From Planctomycetota bacterium (GTDB lineage: Bacteria; Planctomycetota; Planctomycetia; Pirellulales; Lacipirellulaceae): 64,000 nt of DNA. The translations under genes were made by a program, and so were the position numbers. Every line of letters begins with the position of its first letter. Within the stretch, counting starts at the first letter, position 1. Below the pieces are notes generated by a model. That model ran no database searches. It was not told the origin of the DNA and saw nothing but the letters and a program-made list of their open reading frames with translations. Location of the stretch: assembly GCA_029259945.1 (NCBI GenBank), contig JAJDEF010000019.1:1-64000 (forward strand), in the 5' to 3' direction. This document shows, piece by piece, positions 45,916 through 55,584 of this stretch.

Positions 45916-47592
45916 TTATCCGGCGTTACCTATCCAGGAGCGTAAAATCGCGGCCGCCGCATCGGGGTCTTCGCGTACTATCTCTGTTAAATCGTCCTTC
46001 AAGCTTGTGCCCTTTTTCAGACGCAGCTTAGGGCGATCAGGGTCTTCCGTCTCACCAGTAGCTTTGGCCAAAGGCGCTTCGTTTTCAGTTGTGCTCGCTT
46101 CAAAACCAAGGGTGGCTGCGTTGATGGCCGCGGTGGGCTCTGAGGGGGGGATCGCTTTTAGCATCGAGCGAAGCATGACCAAGCTGATCAGTGCAACAAC
46201 CGCCATGGCCATGGTGCTGAAGTTCTGGCCGGCCCAACTCAATGCTTGACTTGCCGTCGTAGGTGGCTCGATGGGCGCTGGGGTAAGCGATTCAAAGAAA
46301 GTGACAGTAACGTTCGAGAAAATATCTTCAGCCAATTTTTTCGGTAGCAGGGGGGCCACCAGAGTTTCAACCTGAGTTTTAACCCCGCCTTCAAGATTTT
46401 TTAGAATATTATCGATATCGTCTGGAAAAGGTTGACTCGGGTCGTTGCCTTTTCGACGCTCGCCCTCGCGCCAGACACTAATGAGATACGACCTGGGGAT
46501 GCCGATCGTAGCACGAACTTTTTCGGGAACCATGCCTGCTAGACGCTGCACTTCGGTTTTCGTGCCAACGAAATTTTCCGAATCGTTTTCATCACTGGTA
46601 GTTTCGTGTTTTACAACCGATTCAGAAGATTGGTCAGCGGTACGCGTGTTGGCATTGGCGGTCGCACCGGGACGACCACCATTGGTATCTTCGGTTGTCG
46701 TTGTGCTGTCACTGTCTGTGGTCGAACGGAGTGCCGCGACTTCGCCTTCTGGGAGAGTGCTTTGTATCGTATGCTCCAGTCGATCATTGAGTTCTGCCGA
46801 TACTTGTACTCGAGCTCCAGGAAAGTCGTGGAGTTGATACTCAATTCGCGATTTCATGTAGTTTTCGTAGGTAACACGGTTCTGGTAATACGGATTCTCA
46901 AACGATTCTGCCGTAAGCTCCTCTCCGCCACCATAGATCGAGCCATTACCAAGATTCGTAACCGTCACTCGATCTGGTTTTAGTCCAGCGATGGCCCCCG
47001 CCACGGCTTGACGAATCCTTTTCATCTGACGTGAGTCGAGAGATTCACCCGTAGCTGGCAAGACACTCACCGTTGCCGTGGCATTGGTATTTCTTGAAAG
47101 GCCATGGGCCTCTTGGATGTCAAAGATGACGGTTGCATCTTCGATGCCTCCCATCGCGGCGATAATCATCGAGAGCTGCTGTTCGCGGGCTGCTTTGAGC
47201 CGCTGTCGTCGGGTTTCTCGGTCGACAAACGGCCCTAGGTCGAGTGCTTTTTCTAGTAGCTCATTGAAGTTGGGCGGAAGAGCACCTGCATCGACAACGG
47301 CAGCAAGATATTCCGACTTTTTACCGCGCGGTACTCGAATGCGATTGCCCACACGCTCGTAACTGTTCAAACTCGCTTTTGCGATCGCTGCTTCGACCCG
47401 ATTCGCATCACGAGCATGCAGAAATTCTCCGCCAAACAGATATTCGTCGGGGCTAGCCGACTGATGTTGGACTAAGTAGCTCAGACTAACGCCGATGACA
47501 CCCACCAAAAGCAGAGCGGTCACTCGCGCGGCTGGTGTCATCGACAGCAGCAATTCGCGTACTTGACTAATGGCTTGGTTCAAAAAATCCAT
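45916..47592 (-). CDS. fliF: Flagellar MS-ring protein FliF
   Basis: A 558-residue membrane protein. Membrane helices lie near the N terminus (about 20-42) and near 450-470, with the two periplasmic ring-building motifs between, and a C-terminal tail for FliG (LRLKKGTSLKDDLTEIVREDPDAAAAILRSWI). FliF starts 8 bases before fliG, so the two are coupled. Confidence 0.95.
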   Translation of the reverse strand: MDFLNQAISQVRELLLSMTPAARVTALLLVGVIGVSLSYLVQHQSASPDEYLFGGEFLHARDANRVEAAIAKASLNSYERVGNRIRVPRGKKSEYLAAVVDAGALPPNFNELLEKALDLGPFVDRETRRQRLKAAREQQLSMIIAAMGGIEDATVIFDIQEAHGLSRNTNATATVSVLPATGESLDSRQMKRIRQAVAGAIAGLKPDRVTVTNLGNGSIYGGGEELTAESFENPYYQNRVTYENYMKSRIEYQLHDFPGARVQVSAELNDRLEHTIQSTLPEGEVAALRSTTDSDSTTTTEDTNGGRPGATANANTRTADQSSESVVKHETTSDENDSENFVGTKTEVQRLAGMVPEKVRATIGIPRSYLISVWREGERRKGNDPSQPFPDDIDNILKNLEGGVKTQVETLVAPLLPKKLAEDIFSNVTVTFFESLTPAPIEPPTTASQALSWAGQNFSTMAMAVVALISLVMLRSMLKAIPPSEPTAAINAATLGFEASTTENEAPLAKATGETEDPDRPKLRLKKGTSLKDDLTEIVREDPDAAAAILRSWIGNAG

Positions 47593-47696
47593 CCGTGGAC
47601 CTTATTTACAATTGTTGGATTGAATTTCAAAGCTGGCGAGCTAAGGTCTAGCATCTTGCGAATGACCATGGCTCGTTGTTTTTTTATATCCGCGTA

Positions 47697-47999
47697 TCAA
47701 ACTCGAATATCTTTGACTTCCTGATAGACCTGCATCATTTTATTTCGCATCTGCATCATCAGTCGAAAGGCGAGATCGGCTTTTTGGACCGCTGTGAGCA
47801 CCTCAGCCGGGTCAACCTCGCCTCCGGTCATCAACGTCTCGACGGCTTGATCGGCCTGTTGCTGCATCGAATTCACATTTTGAATCGAGTCGAGCAACAT
47901 GTTCTTAAACGAGCCCGCCTGCTCACCCTGTGGTTTGGCGATCGAGGTGGGCGGTAAACTTGCGTTTGTCGTAAGGTGACTGCTGCTAATGGTGTTCAT
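47697..47999 (-). CDS. fliE: Flagellar MS-ring/rod adaptor FliE
   Basis: A 100-residue protein from ATG 47999. The C-terminal half (DPAEVLTAVQKADLAFRLMMQMRNKM then YQEV) is the FliE signature. A longer start at 48038 adds 13 non-conserved residues. It connects the MS ring to the proximal rod. A CGTTGG/CCAACG hairpin lies at 48025-48040 in the gap before it. Confidence 0.9.
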   Translation of the reverse strand: MNTISSSHLTTNASLPPTSIAKPQGEQAGSFKNMLLDSIQNVNSMQQQADQAVETLMTGGEVDPAEVLTAVQKADLAFRLMMQMRNKMMQVYQEVKDIRV

Positions 48000-48113
48000 A
48001 GCGACGTCCTGAATCAGTCGTCGGCGTTGGCCCCCCAACGTCTTTGCGATCTACGTCAACGTGTGTGACAACTCCTTGGTGGATGGTTAGTTGGTAAACG
48101 TTTTTTTGTGGCA

Positions 48114-48524
48114 CTAAGCCAATATTTGTAAAGTTCGTTGTCCGAGATCTTTGGTGATTTCAATAACACCAATGTTCGCTTCGTAAGCCCGTGTGGCTTC
48201 CAAAGCGTCAACAAATTCGGTGGTCATGTCGATGTTCGGGTAGGCGACGTAGCCATCTTCGTTCGCGTCGGGGTGGCCCGGATCGTACTTTAATCGAGGT
48301 TCAAGATTCGCATATTCGACACTTGCGACTTTCACCCCTTGCCCACCCCCGGTCGTATTGATGTTGGTGTCGGTTTGAAACGTAACAAAACGCGGTTTGT
48401 AGGGCTCCAGTTCACCACGCTCGTTGCGAGTCGTCGCCATGTTTGCCATGTTCGAGGAGATGGCGTTCAATCTTGCTCGCTGCGCGACCAAGGCACTCGT
48501 GCTAACATCTAATGCGCTGAACAT
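48114..48524 (-). CDS. flgC: Flagellar basal-body rod protein FlgC
   Basis: A 136-residue proximal rod protein. It has SALVAQRARLNAISSNMANMATTRNERGELEPYKPRFV near the start and DMTTEFVDALEATRAYEANI at the end, both typical of FlgC. It lies 26 bases after flgB. Confidence 0.95.
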   Translation of the reverse strand: MFSALDVSTSALVAQRARLNAISSNMANMATTRNERGELEPYKPRFVTFQTDTNINTTGGGQGVKVASVEYANLEPRLKYDPGHPDANEDGYVAYPNIDMTTEFVDALEATRAYEANIGVIEITKDLGQRTLQILA

Positions 48525-48550
48525 ATTGCTTATCTCCTCGTGTGACTTGC

Positions 48551-48985
48551 TTAGGCCCGTTCGGTGATGGCGGCTCGTAAGAGACGAAATTGAGAGGTCA
48601 TCAAACTAAGCGCCAGGTTGTGTTGTGCTTGGTTCTTGCTGATTTCTGCCACTTGCTGTTCGATGCTTACGTCGCTGTTGTCATGGTAAAGGATGCTTTT
48701 TATCGATTCGCGTACTTGGTCCATGCCATCGTGTCCAGTGGCTACGGTTTTACCCGCCAACTGAGCATTGATGGCGTAGGTTGGCGAAACGGCTGCTTCT
48801 CGTTTCGCTTCAATGGCTTCTTTCAAACGGCTTTGAAATTCTTTTGGCGAAAGGTTGCGTGTACGATAGCCCGGGGTGTCGAGGTTGGCGATATTTCCTG
48901 CTAACACTCCATGCCGAGCTTGGGTGAAGTTCACGACTTGCTCGAGCGTAGAAATTGTCGACGAATCGAATAACGACGAAAGCAT
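48551..48985 (-). CDS. flgB: Flagellar basal-body rod protein FlgB
   Basis: From ATG 48985 it has 144 residues. It contains HGVLAGNIANLDTPGYRTRN and the terminal SLMTSQFRLLRAAI expected of FlgB. The longer frame to 49066 adds 27 residues upstream of a good GAGGG ribosome site and runs into the sigma-54 promoter, so it is rejected. It is the first structural gene of the operon. Confidence 0.94.
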   Translation of the reverse strand: MLSSLFDSSTISTLEQVVNFTQARHGVLAGNIANLDTPGYRTRNLSPKEFQSRLKEAIEAKREAAVSPTYAINAQLAGKTVATGHDGMDQVRESIKSILYHDNSDVSIEQQVAEISKNQAQHNLALSLMTSQFRLLRAAITERA

Positions 48986-49011
48986 CGGTCCCTCGCTAGC
49001 TAAGGTTGTTG

Positions 49012-49027
49012 TGCAATTTGTGTACCG
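49012..49027 (-). promoter_or_regulatory. Sigma-54 promoter before flgB
   Basis: On the minus strand the sequence CGGTACACAAATTGCA fits the -24/-12 consensus TGGCACRNNNNTTGCW at all fixed positions except two, with the GG and GC exactly 10 bases apart. The flgB start codon is about 27 bases downstream of the -12 element, so a short leader with its ribosome site fits. The gene just upstream encodes a sigma-54 activator, supporting the assignment. Confidence 0.75.
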
Positions 49028-49126
49028 GTTGTGGATTGAACATGCCGGGTGGCATCGTTCGAACACTCTTTTGGCTCTTCGGGCACAGGTTTTCCTTGTT
49101 TTCCATCTTTATCTCAACTCTATAAA

Positions 49127-50602
49127 CTACGCCGATTGCCTTCCCGACAAACCAGCAGAACTTGCCGAATGAATCGGCAGATCTTGCCGAACGTTGTGAT
49201 CAGTTTTTTCAAGCGTCTTCGCCCGCGGAGCATAGCCGTACGAACGTAATTTGCCACTAAGGGTCCGGACCCCGATGCCAAGTGCCTCAGCCGTTTTGGC
49301 ACGGTGTCCGTCAAAGTGTTCTAGCGTTGCAACGATCATTTGCCGTTCCATGTCTTCTAGGCTGGTGCCGACTGGCAATCGCTCGGTGGCAGATGAAGCT
49401 GTGGTTTGCTCGGGTTGCTCAAGCCAAGGTTGTAACTCAGCGGAGGTGATCGGTTGGCCATCGTTGAGCACACATGCGCGAGTGATGATATTCTCTAATT
49501 CGCGGACATTGCCCGGCCAATGATAAGAGGCAAACAGTCGGCGGGCATCTGCTTCTAGCGTACAGAGAGGTTTTTCTAATCGCTTTGCAGCGCGACTCAG
49601 AAAATGATCGGCCAAGAGCTGCACATCCTCACCGCGTTCGCGTAGCGGCGGGAGTACCAAAGGGACCACCGCCAAGCGATAGTACAAATCCTGACGGAAT
49701 CGCCCCGCAGCAACTTCTTCGCTCAAATCACGATTAGTGCTAGCGATCACTCGAACGTTGGCTGTCCGTGTCTCATTGTTACCAACGCGCTCAAAAGTGC
49801 GCTCTTGAAGTACTCGAAGCAGCTTGGCTTGTAGTGTCAAATCAATTTCTGTGATTTCATCAAGCAGAATAGTGCCACCTTCCGCCATCTCAAATCGGCC
49901 TATTCGTTCGTCCTCGGCGCCTGTGAATGCACCTCGACAATGGCCAAATAGTTCGCTTTCAATAAGTTGCGGCGAAAGGGCAGGGCAGTTCAAACTGACA
50001 TACGACTCCGACTGTCGTCGACTCATGCCATGTACAGCGCGTGCTACCAATTCTTTTCCTGTGCCACTCTCACCATAGATCAGCACAATCTCGTCGGTCG
50101 GAGCGACTTGACTAATCCGAGTACGAAGCTCATTCATCGTCGTACTGGTACCCACGAGACCGAAATCTGCATCTTCAAGCAATGAGCTTTCAAATGCATC
50201 GGGAACTAGCAGTTGGCCGCGGGCGATTGCTTGTGCAACAAGTTGTTCGAGCCGAGTAACATCAAATGGCTTTTCTAAGTAGTCAAAAGCGCCGTGACGC
50301 ATTGCTTCGACCGCCGACGAAATGGTGGCATGGGCGGTGATCATCAACACTTGAACACCAAGCTGTTGTTGCTCGATTCGTCGAATTAATTCCAAACCAT
50401 CCATGCCGGGCATTTGAAGATCGGTAATGACGACGTCAAACGAGGTTTTTTTTAGTGCAGAAAGTGCTTCGACTGCGCTAGCCGAGCAAACTACCTCATA
50501 GCCGCCTTGATGCAGTGCATAGGCAACCGATTCACGCGCAGCGGCATGATCGTCGACAACTAGAACTCGGCCAGACATTGATGAATGCGACGAACGGCTC
50601 AT
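49127..50602 (-). CDS. Sigma-54-dependent response regulator (FlrC/NtrC type)
   Basis: From ATG 50602 it has 491 residues. The receiver domain has D61 (VITDLQMPG) as phospho-acceptor. The AAA+ domain has Walker A GESGTGKE (177-184) and GAFTGA (224-229), the loop that contacts sigma-54. A Fis-type helix-turn-helix ends it (AKTAEALGIGVRTLSGKL). Its start overlaps the kinase stop by 4 bases (ATGA), a sign of coupling. The likely target is the -24/-12 promoter before flgB, as in FlrC or FleR systems. Confidence 0.9.
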   Translation of the reverse strand: MSRSSHSSMSGRVLVVDDHAAARESVAYALHQGGYEVVCSASAVEALSALKKTSFDVVITDLQMPGMDGLELIRRIEQQQLGVQVLMITAHATISSAVEAMRHGAFDYLEKPFDVTRLEQLVAQAIARGQLLVPDAFESSLLEDADFGLVGTSTTMNELRTRISQVAPTDEIVLIYGESGTGKELVARAVHGMSRRQSESYVSLNCPALSPQLIESELFGHCRGAFTGAEDERIGRFEMAEGGTILLDEITEIDLTLQAKLLRVLQERTFERVGNNETRTANVRVIASTNRDLSEEVAAGRFRQDLYYRLAVVPLVLPPLRERGEDVQLLADHFLSRAAKRLEKPLCTLEADARRLFASYHWPGNVRELENIITRACVLNDGQPITSAELQPWLEQPEQTTASSATERLPVGTSLEDMERQMIVATLEHFDGHRAKTAEALGIGVRTLSGKLRSYGYAPRAKTLEKTDHNVRQDLPIHSASSAGLSGRQSA

Positions 50603-51504
50603 GCGGCAGCTCCCATCACACGTCGTGGAATATGAATTGTGAATGCAGCACCACCTTCTGGGCAATTCACGACAGTCACTCGACCGCCGTGTGTTTCAGC
50701 AATTCGATGCACAATTGCTAATCCTAGTCCGGTGCCACTACTTTTGGTGGTGAAGAATGGCTCGAAGATCCTGGGCAGTTGTTCGCAGTTAATACCAGGC
50801 CCGCTGTCAGCAACTTCCAGCTCAAATCCATTAGGACCGTTAAACGAAGTGATCACCAAATCGCCGCCTTCGGTCATCACATCGAGTGCGTTTAATACCA
50901 GATTCAAAATGGCACGTCGAAACATCTCCCGGTCTGCGCTAAGTTCTGTGCTAGGAGCGATGTCCGTAACCACTCGAATTGCTTGGGCCTCAAGCTGAAG
51001 TCCCACGGCTTCGCATACTTCGCCAACAAGTTCTCGTACAAAGAAAGTATTCGGGTGAGGTTCGCGATGGGCGGTAAAGTTTAGGAGATCATTCACGGTA
51101 GTATTCAGGGCGGTAAGCCCGGCCTCCACTTTGGCTAGGATTTCTGTGCTGGCTGAGTCATCAGCTAGCCTTCGCTTTAGTAGACTCATATACAAGGTGA
51201 CCGGAACCAGGCTGTTGCGTACTTCGTGGGCAACGTGCGATGCCATTCGGCCTATATCCGCGAGTCGATTTTCCATCGCCAATTCACGGTTTTTTTCTTC
51301 TAGCTCGTTGGTGAGTCGCCCGACTTCGGTTTGCAACACCTCGTGAGTTTTCTGTAGCCGCACGGTGGCATCGTTCCAAGCTGCCAGTACAGCTTCAAGA
51401 CTGGCGTCTCGGCTCAATTCAGCCAAATCGATGTTGACCTCTGAAGTGGATGCGCCAGCTTCGGGAGCGATTGAAGGCTCGTAAATGCGGATTGGTTTAT
51501 TCAT
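50599..51504 (-). CDS. Soluble sensor histidine kinase (FlrB-like)
   Basis: A 301-residue kinase without a membrane segment. It has a coiled-coil (about 45-80), the phospho-acceptor H93 in AHEVRNSL, an N-box LNLVLNALDVM, DSGPGI and GTGLGLAIVHRIAETHGG. A cytoplasmic partner kinase for the following activator is typical of polar-flagellum cascades (FlrB/FleS). Its stop overlaps the regulator start. Confidence 0.87.
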   Translation of the reverse strand: MNKPIRIYEPSIAPEAGASTSEVNIDLAELSRDASLEAVLAAWNDATVRLQKTHEVLQTEVGRLTNELEEKNRELAMENRLADIGRMASHVAHEVRNSLVPVTLYMSLLKRRLADDSASTEILAKVEAGLTALNTTVNDLLNFTAHREPHPNTFFVRELVGEVCEAVGLQLEAQAIRVVTDIAPSTELSADREMFRRAILNLVLNALDVMTEGGDLVITSFNGPNGFELEVADSGPGINCEQLPRIFEPFFTTKSSGTGLGLAIVHRIAETHGGRVTVVNCPEGGAAFTIHIPRRVMGAAA

Positions 51505-51528
51505 GGGTTTAGTCGTTTTTTATGTTGC

Positions 51529-52032
51529 TTAGGTGCCAGAAAGCAAATCAAGTCCTGGTTCGTTGGTTGCGTTTTCGAAATTAGTGATCGCCGTGTGGGG
51601 ACTTTGGCTTGGCATCCTACTTTGAGCATGGTATGCCCTTCTTGCGGTGCTAGCTGCCTGAACCGTTTGCAGTTGGTTGGCAACTTCATCGCGACGAGTC
51701 GTCATTTTTTCCTCATTGTCACGTTCCATCTGCATGACCTCCGCTAAGAGTCGATGACATTCTTCTGCTTGCTTAGCACACTGCGCTCGAGCTCGCTCAG
51801 AATGCCATGCGCGTTGCTCGGGGTCTTGGGCATGAAAGGGGTGAAGTTCTTGCTCGAGGGCTTGGATTGCAACGATGGCTTGGTTCTTGGCCGAGAGTAA
51901 ACGTAAAAGCGAGGTCATCTCTCCCGTCGAGATCAACTCAGACTGTTTCAAGCCAAGATCTCGTAGCTGCACGAGACAGGTGTGCCTCTTGGCAACGAGG
52001 TCGGCTAGTTTTTCGGTAGAAAGTTGTGTCAC
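51529..52032 (-). CDS. Small coiled-coil protein, FlgN-like by position
   Basis: A 167-residue cytoplasmic protein, almost wholly helical (LADLVAKRHTCLVQLRDLGLKQSELI then repeated Glu/Gln/Arg heptads). FlgN and FliT export chaperones are similarly small, helical and variable, and the position with flagellar regulators fits. I cannot show the family from sequence. It lies 24 bases before the kinase gene. Confidence 0.5.
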   Translation of the reverse strand: MTQLSTEKLADLVAKRHTCLVQLRDLGLKQSELISTGEMTSLLRLLSAKNQAIVAIQALEQELHPFHAQDPEQRAWHSERARAQCAKQAEECHRLLAEVMQMERDNEEKMTTRRDEVANQLQTVQAASTARRAYHAQSRMPSQSPHTAITNFENATNEPGLDLLSGT

Positions 52033-52079
52033 AGGTTCTTAGCTTTTGTTGGTCGTTATCGTTGATGGAATAAGATCAC

Positions 52080-54521
52080 TCACCACGTTTCCATCTCGTC
52101 TAGGAGGTTTGCCCATTTGTCACGGCTAAAATTGGTGGCGATTCTAAAATTAGTATCTTTGGGCAATCGACCAAGTACGAGCTTGGCCTGGGCGATGGTG
52201 CCTCGTGCCTTGATCGGTTGATTCAATCGCCGCCAGCAATTCGCAATATTGACAAAGCTTTCAAGCACGAACGGCTCGTCTTGAAATAGTGTTGAGACAT
52301 TGCCATAGGCGATTCTCGCTTCTTCAAAGCGATTGAGTTGGAATAACACGGATCCCTGCATCGTGTAGCAGTTGCGACGTAGGGCTTTGAGTAGGGCATT
52401 ATTTCCCTCGTGCCCCTTTTTTGAGAGGAGCTTTTGAACGACTAAGTAGTTTTTCAAGGCTGTTTCGAGCTTGTCATCTCTTATCTGGCGGTTTTTTAGA
52501 CGATCGTTTTCTGTTTTAGCTGACAGCATCTTTTCTGCAGGCTCCCTGGCGGCGCTGTGGTAGGCGCGGGCGATCGTATATCGGGCCAGCAAGGATTGCG
52601 GTGCGTTTGGATAACGCGTGACGGCTTCATCCAGCGTTGCGATTGCCTTTGGAAATTGGTTTTGCTCGTAGTAAAATTCGCCGAGTGAAAAAAGCGAATC
52701 TCGCCATTCAGGGCTACCAGGCGTTAACTGCTCTCCTCGCAAGTTGGTGAGTAGCAGTTCTAACGCTTCGTTATCCTGGCCTTTGCGGCGATAAGCATGA
52801 GCACATTCAAGACGTGCTTGGTAGGCCGCAGCATCGCGTGGGTGCATGTCGATACATTCTTTAAACGACTCGATCGCCTTGTTGTTCTCATTCGCGGCGA
52901 GCAGTGATTGCCCAAGACGTAATAAAGCGGTTGCGTTATTTTTGCGTGCTTCGTGATGCAAGTATTCATTGAGGACTGGAGTTACATGGGTGTAGCTTTG
53001 TCCTTGGAAATAGTTTCCTGCAGCCGACCAAAGATCCTCAGAAAAACTGGCGGTACCAAAGCGCAAACGGGCCAAAGTCTCGTAGGCCCTGCCAGCAGCG
53101 CGAAGGTGATATCGTCCTGAAGCTCCGAGTTCCGAATTAGGGTTGTTCTTCTCCTTGGTCGCCTCTTCCAAATCATACTTCCCCCATGCTTCGTGGGTTT
53201 TTGCTCGCAATTCAGTGACTTCGACACGATTGAACAACAGTGGAAACTGGTCAACTAATAGGACGGCTTGCTCAAACTGCTTTGCCTCAAGAAACTGAGT
53301 GTGAGCACGTATGAGGCGCTTCCGTAGTTCAGAGAGCGACAGCAACCGATTTACGTAGGTTAAGGGGTTGCCAACTGTTTCTAGTACTGTGCGATAGCCT
53401 ATCAGTGCCTGCTCAATATGGCCGTTCCCTCGGGACAAGTCTGCTTTGGCTAGTGTGGCCACGATGCTCTCCGCGGTATCACCATACAACTTGCTTATGC
53501 GATTGTATTGCTCAACAGCACCTGCCGTATCACCGCGAACCTCGAGGCTGCGTCCAATCCAATACATGGATTCTCGTGTTAGCTGACCATTAAGGGGCTC
53601 CAAACGCTGGGCCTCGCGCAGATCAGCTACAGCCCCATCGAGCAACCCGATACGCTCCTTGTCATAAACGGGGAGCATTTCGGCGGCGGTGATCGATAGC
53701 TGCCCTGAGACACTCTTTATCAACGCTGGCCGGACGTACTTTTTGTTAATAGAGTTAAGTTGTACAAATGCTTCGTCGACGCGCCCGAGTTTGCCAAGGA
53801 TTTTGGTTCCAGTGATTAACGCCTTGGCAAGTCGGTCACCGGGCAGCGAGGGGTCTTGTACTACTTTCGCATTGTATTTTAACGCGGCTTTCAAATCAGG
53901 GTCTGGGGTAGCCAAGTAAGCATCAGTAAGCAACTCGTGAAGTTCGGTCGTGGGTAATCGTGCGTCTCCCAACGTTCTTTCCAGAATATCAATACCCGCT
54001 TGCGGTTGATTTCCACGAATCAAGCTCAGACCTAGAAGATAATGTAACGAACCTTCTCGGACCGGTGGCACACCAAGCTCCTGAGCCTTCTGCAGATAGC
54101 GTGCGGCTACGAGATAGACAGCCCGCTTTCGATCGACAGACCATTCCTGCTCTGCTTCGTAGGCCTTAACTGCACCGAGCACAAATAACGCGGAACCAAA
54201 TGTCTGTGAAGCATCTTCCTTTTGCTGCATTCTTCTGACGATACTTCTGGCCTCTTCATATTTGTGATTGTCTAGGGCTTCCAGTGCGCGCGCAAGGGTG
54301 GCACGGTCTTCCTGCATCACTGCGATTCGGGCCATGTAACTCCATGACGTAATCAGGCTGCCTAAAACAACGAGGGCAACAGAACCAACAATCAGCATGC
54401 GCAGACGACTCTGCCTAGCCCATTTGAGCAGCGTAGCAATACGGCCATGCGTTCCCGATTCTTCTGGAGCCGGGGATTCGTCTGCAGCAGCATCTTCAGA
54501 TTGTTGCGGTTCGTCGGTCAT
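52080..54521 (-). CDS. Membrane-anchored TPR protein next to the flagellar locus
   Basis: An 813-residue protein with an acidic cytoplasmic tail (about 1-30), a membrane helix (about 40-62: LRMLIVGSVALVVLGSLITSW) and a long series of TPR-like helical repeats to the end, such as YQGQSYTHVTPVLNEYL and AAYQARLECAHAYRRKG. The repeats face the periplasm if the helix is a simple anchor. It is the first gene in the minus-strand run leading to the kinase, activator and flgB. A flagellar role is suggested only by location. Confidence 0.65.
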   Translation of the reverse strand: MTDEPQQSEDAAADESPAPEESGTHGRIATLLKWARQSRLRMLIVGSVALVVLGSLITSWSYMARIAVMQEDRATLARALEALDNHKYEEARSIVRRMQQKEDASQTFGSALFVLGAVKAYEAEQEWSVDRKRAVYLVAARYLQKAQELGVPPVREGSLHYLLGLSLIRGNQPQAGIDILERTLGDARLPTTELHELLTDAYLATPDPDLKAALKYNAKVVQDPSLPGDRLAKALITGTKILGKLGRVDEAFVQLNSINKKYVRPALIKSVSGQLSITAAEMLPVYDKERIGLLDGAVADLREAQRLEPLNGQLTRESMYWIGRSLEVRGDTAGAVEQYNRISKLYGDTAESIVATLAKADLSRGNGHIEQALIGYRTVLETVGNPLTYVNRLLSLSELRKRLIRAHTQFLEAKQFEQAVLLVDQFPLLFNRVEVTELRAKTHEAWGKYDLEEATKEKNNPNSELGASGRYHLRAAGRAYETLARLRFGTASFSEDLWSAAGNYFQGQSYTHVTPVLNEYLHHEARKNNATALLRLGQSLLAANENNKAIESFKECIDMHPRDAAAYQARLECAHAYRRKGQDNEALELLLTNLRGEQLTPGSPEWRDSLFSLGEFYYEQNQFPKAIATLDEAVTRYPNAPQSLLARYTIARAYHSAAREPAEKMLSAKTENDRLKNRQIRDDKLETALKNYLVVQKLLSKKGHEGNNALLKALRRNCYTMQGSVLFQLNRFEEARIAYGNVSTLFQDEPFVLESFVNIANCWRRLNQPIKARGTIAQAKLVLGRLPKDTNFRIATNFSRDKWANLLDEMETW

Positions 54522-54825
54522 TTTTTTTCGAGGGAAAGAATCGTTGGTGCTATCTCCGACCGCCGATGAGCCTTACCCGAAGCCTTAGGCCTCGGGTTTA
54601 CGACGTCTCATGAACTGGTAGTTGCCCTAACGGCAGAGAAAAGCGGAGAGCTTGTACCGAAAATCTTTCGAGGCTGTCAATCCACATTAAAGTTTTACAG
54701 CCACTTTGCCGACAGACTGGCCGCGAACCGAGAATCGCAGCAAAGAGAGTGCATGAAATGCGCAGTGCTAGCAAATCAAAAAAGTATAACGAAGCAGTCG
54801 CTTTATGTACGCGCGATTCGTACTG
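54522..54825. other. Gap before the TPR gene
   Basis: About 300 bases with no coding frame of merit. It must carry the promoter of the TPR gene. I searched both strands for a -24/-12 element and found none; no sigma-70 promoter stood out. Confidence 0.5.
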
Positions 54826-55584
54826 CTAGCTAGCAACCGAAGAGGTTGCGGGGCACACCCGCTCCATTATCCAGTTGTCAACGTCTGACAGCATGACAGT
54901 CGTTAGCTCGTCACCTTCGGGATAGAGCCGAAGCGATAGCGAAGAGCCCGCCGAGTGAAGCAACCGCATATTTTCTAGCACTCGGTCTAGAGGGTAGCGT
55001 TGATCTGGCGAGACAGAAAGCAGGAGTGGTAAGTCACGTGCTTCGTTAATGCGTCTTAGCAAGCAGTGGCCACTAGGAACAGGACCACCAAGTGAGATTG
55101 CGCCGGCAAATTGATCCGGGTTTTCCATTCCCATTCGTAGCGCCATCGTTCCGCCCTCAGCGTATCCGGCGACAAAGATTCGGTCGGGATGAACATTGAA
55201 ACGCTCTTGAGCTGCGTTGATACTTAGCATGACGCGTTCGCTGGCTTCCACGAGATCGTCAAGCGACTCTCCCCAGCCGTAAGCTCCTCGAGCACCATCA
55301 ACACTTTCAGTTCCCTGTGGTGCGACAGCCACGTAATTTCGCACACTAATTCTCGGCAACACCCGGCTCACTTCCTGTTCATTACTCACAGGACCGTGCA
55401 ACCAAACAATCAGAGGGTAGGCATAGCCTGGTTCATAATGAACCGGAGAAAACAAACAATGCGGCGCGTCGAAAGTACGTCTCGAGACAGACGACCGAAA
55501 GTCACTTTCCTGCAGCCATTCGCTTTCAAAACTTGGAGTGAGCGATTGTTTAGAGACTTGCGTTGGCAAAGGCATGCGATTCAT
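54826..55584 (-). CDS. Alpha/beta-hydrolase-fold protein lacking the nucleophile serine
   Basis: A 252-residue protein of the carboxylesterase/phospholipase type: LIVWLHG (58-64), the elbow region AGYAEGGTMA (139-148) and LSVSPDQRYPLD (189-200) are all in order. In active members the elbow is GxSxG; here G140-Y141-A142-E143-G144 has alanine, one base from a serine codon. The expected C-terminal histidine is also not found, GDEL (224-227) standing in its place. It is probably a non-catalytic binding protein, or hydrolysis is by an unusual route. No signal peptide. Confidence 0.7.
   Translation of the reverse strand: MNRMPLPTQVSKQSLTPSFESEWLQESDFRSSVSRRTFDAPHCLFSPVHYEPGYAYPLIVWLHGPVSNEQEVSRVLPRISVRNYVAVAPQGTESVDGARGAYGWGESLDDLVEASERVMLSINAAQERFNVHPDRIFVAGYAEGGTMALRMGMENPDQFAGAISLGGPVPSGHCLLRRINEARDLPLLLSVSPDQRYPLDRVLENMRLLHSAGSSLSLRLYPEGDELTTVMLSDVDNWIMERVCPATSSVAS

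Noticed and set aside
29085..49066. Injectisome-type III secretion system
   Set aside because: The presence of flgB, flgC, flgD, flgE, motA, motB and fliG shows that this is a flagellar system.
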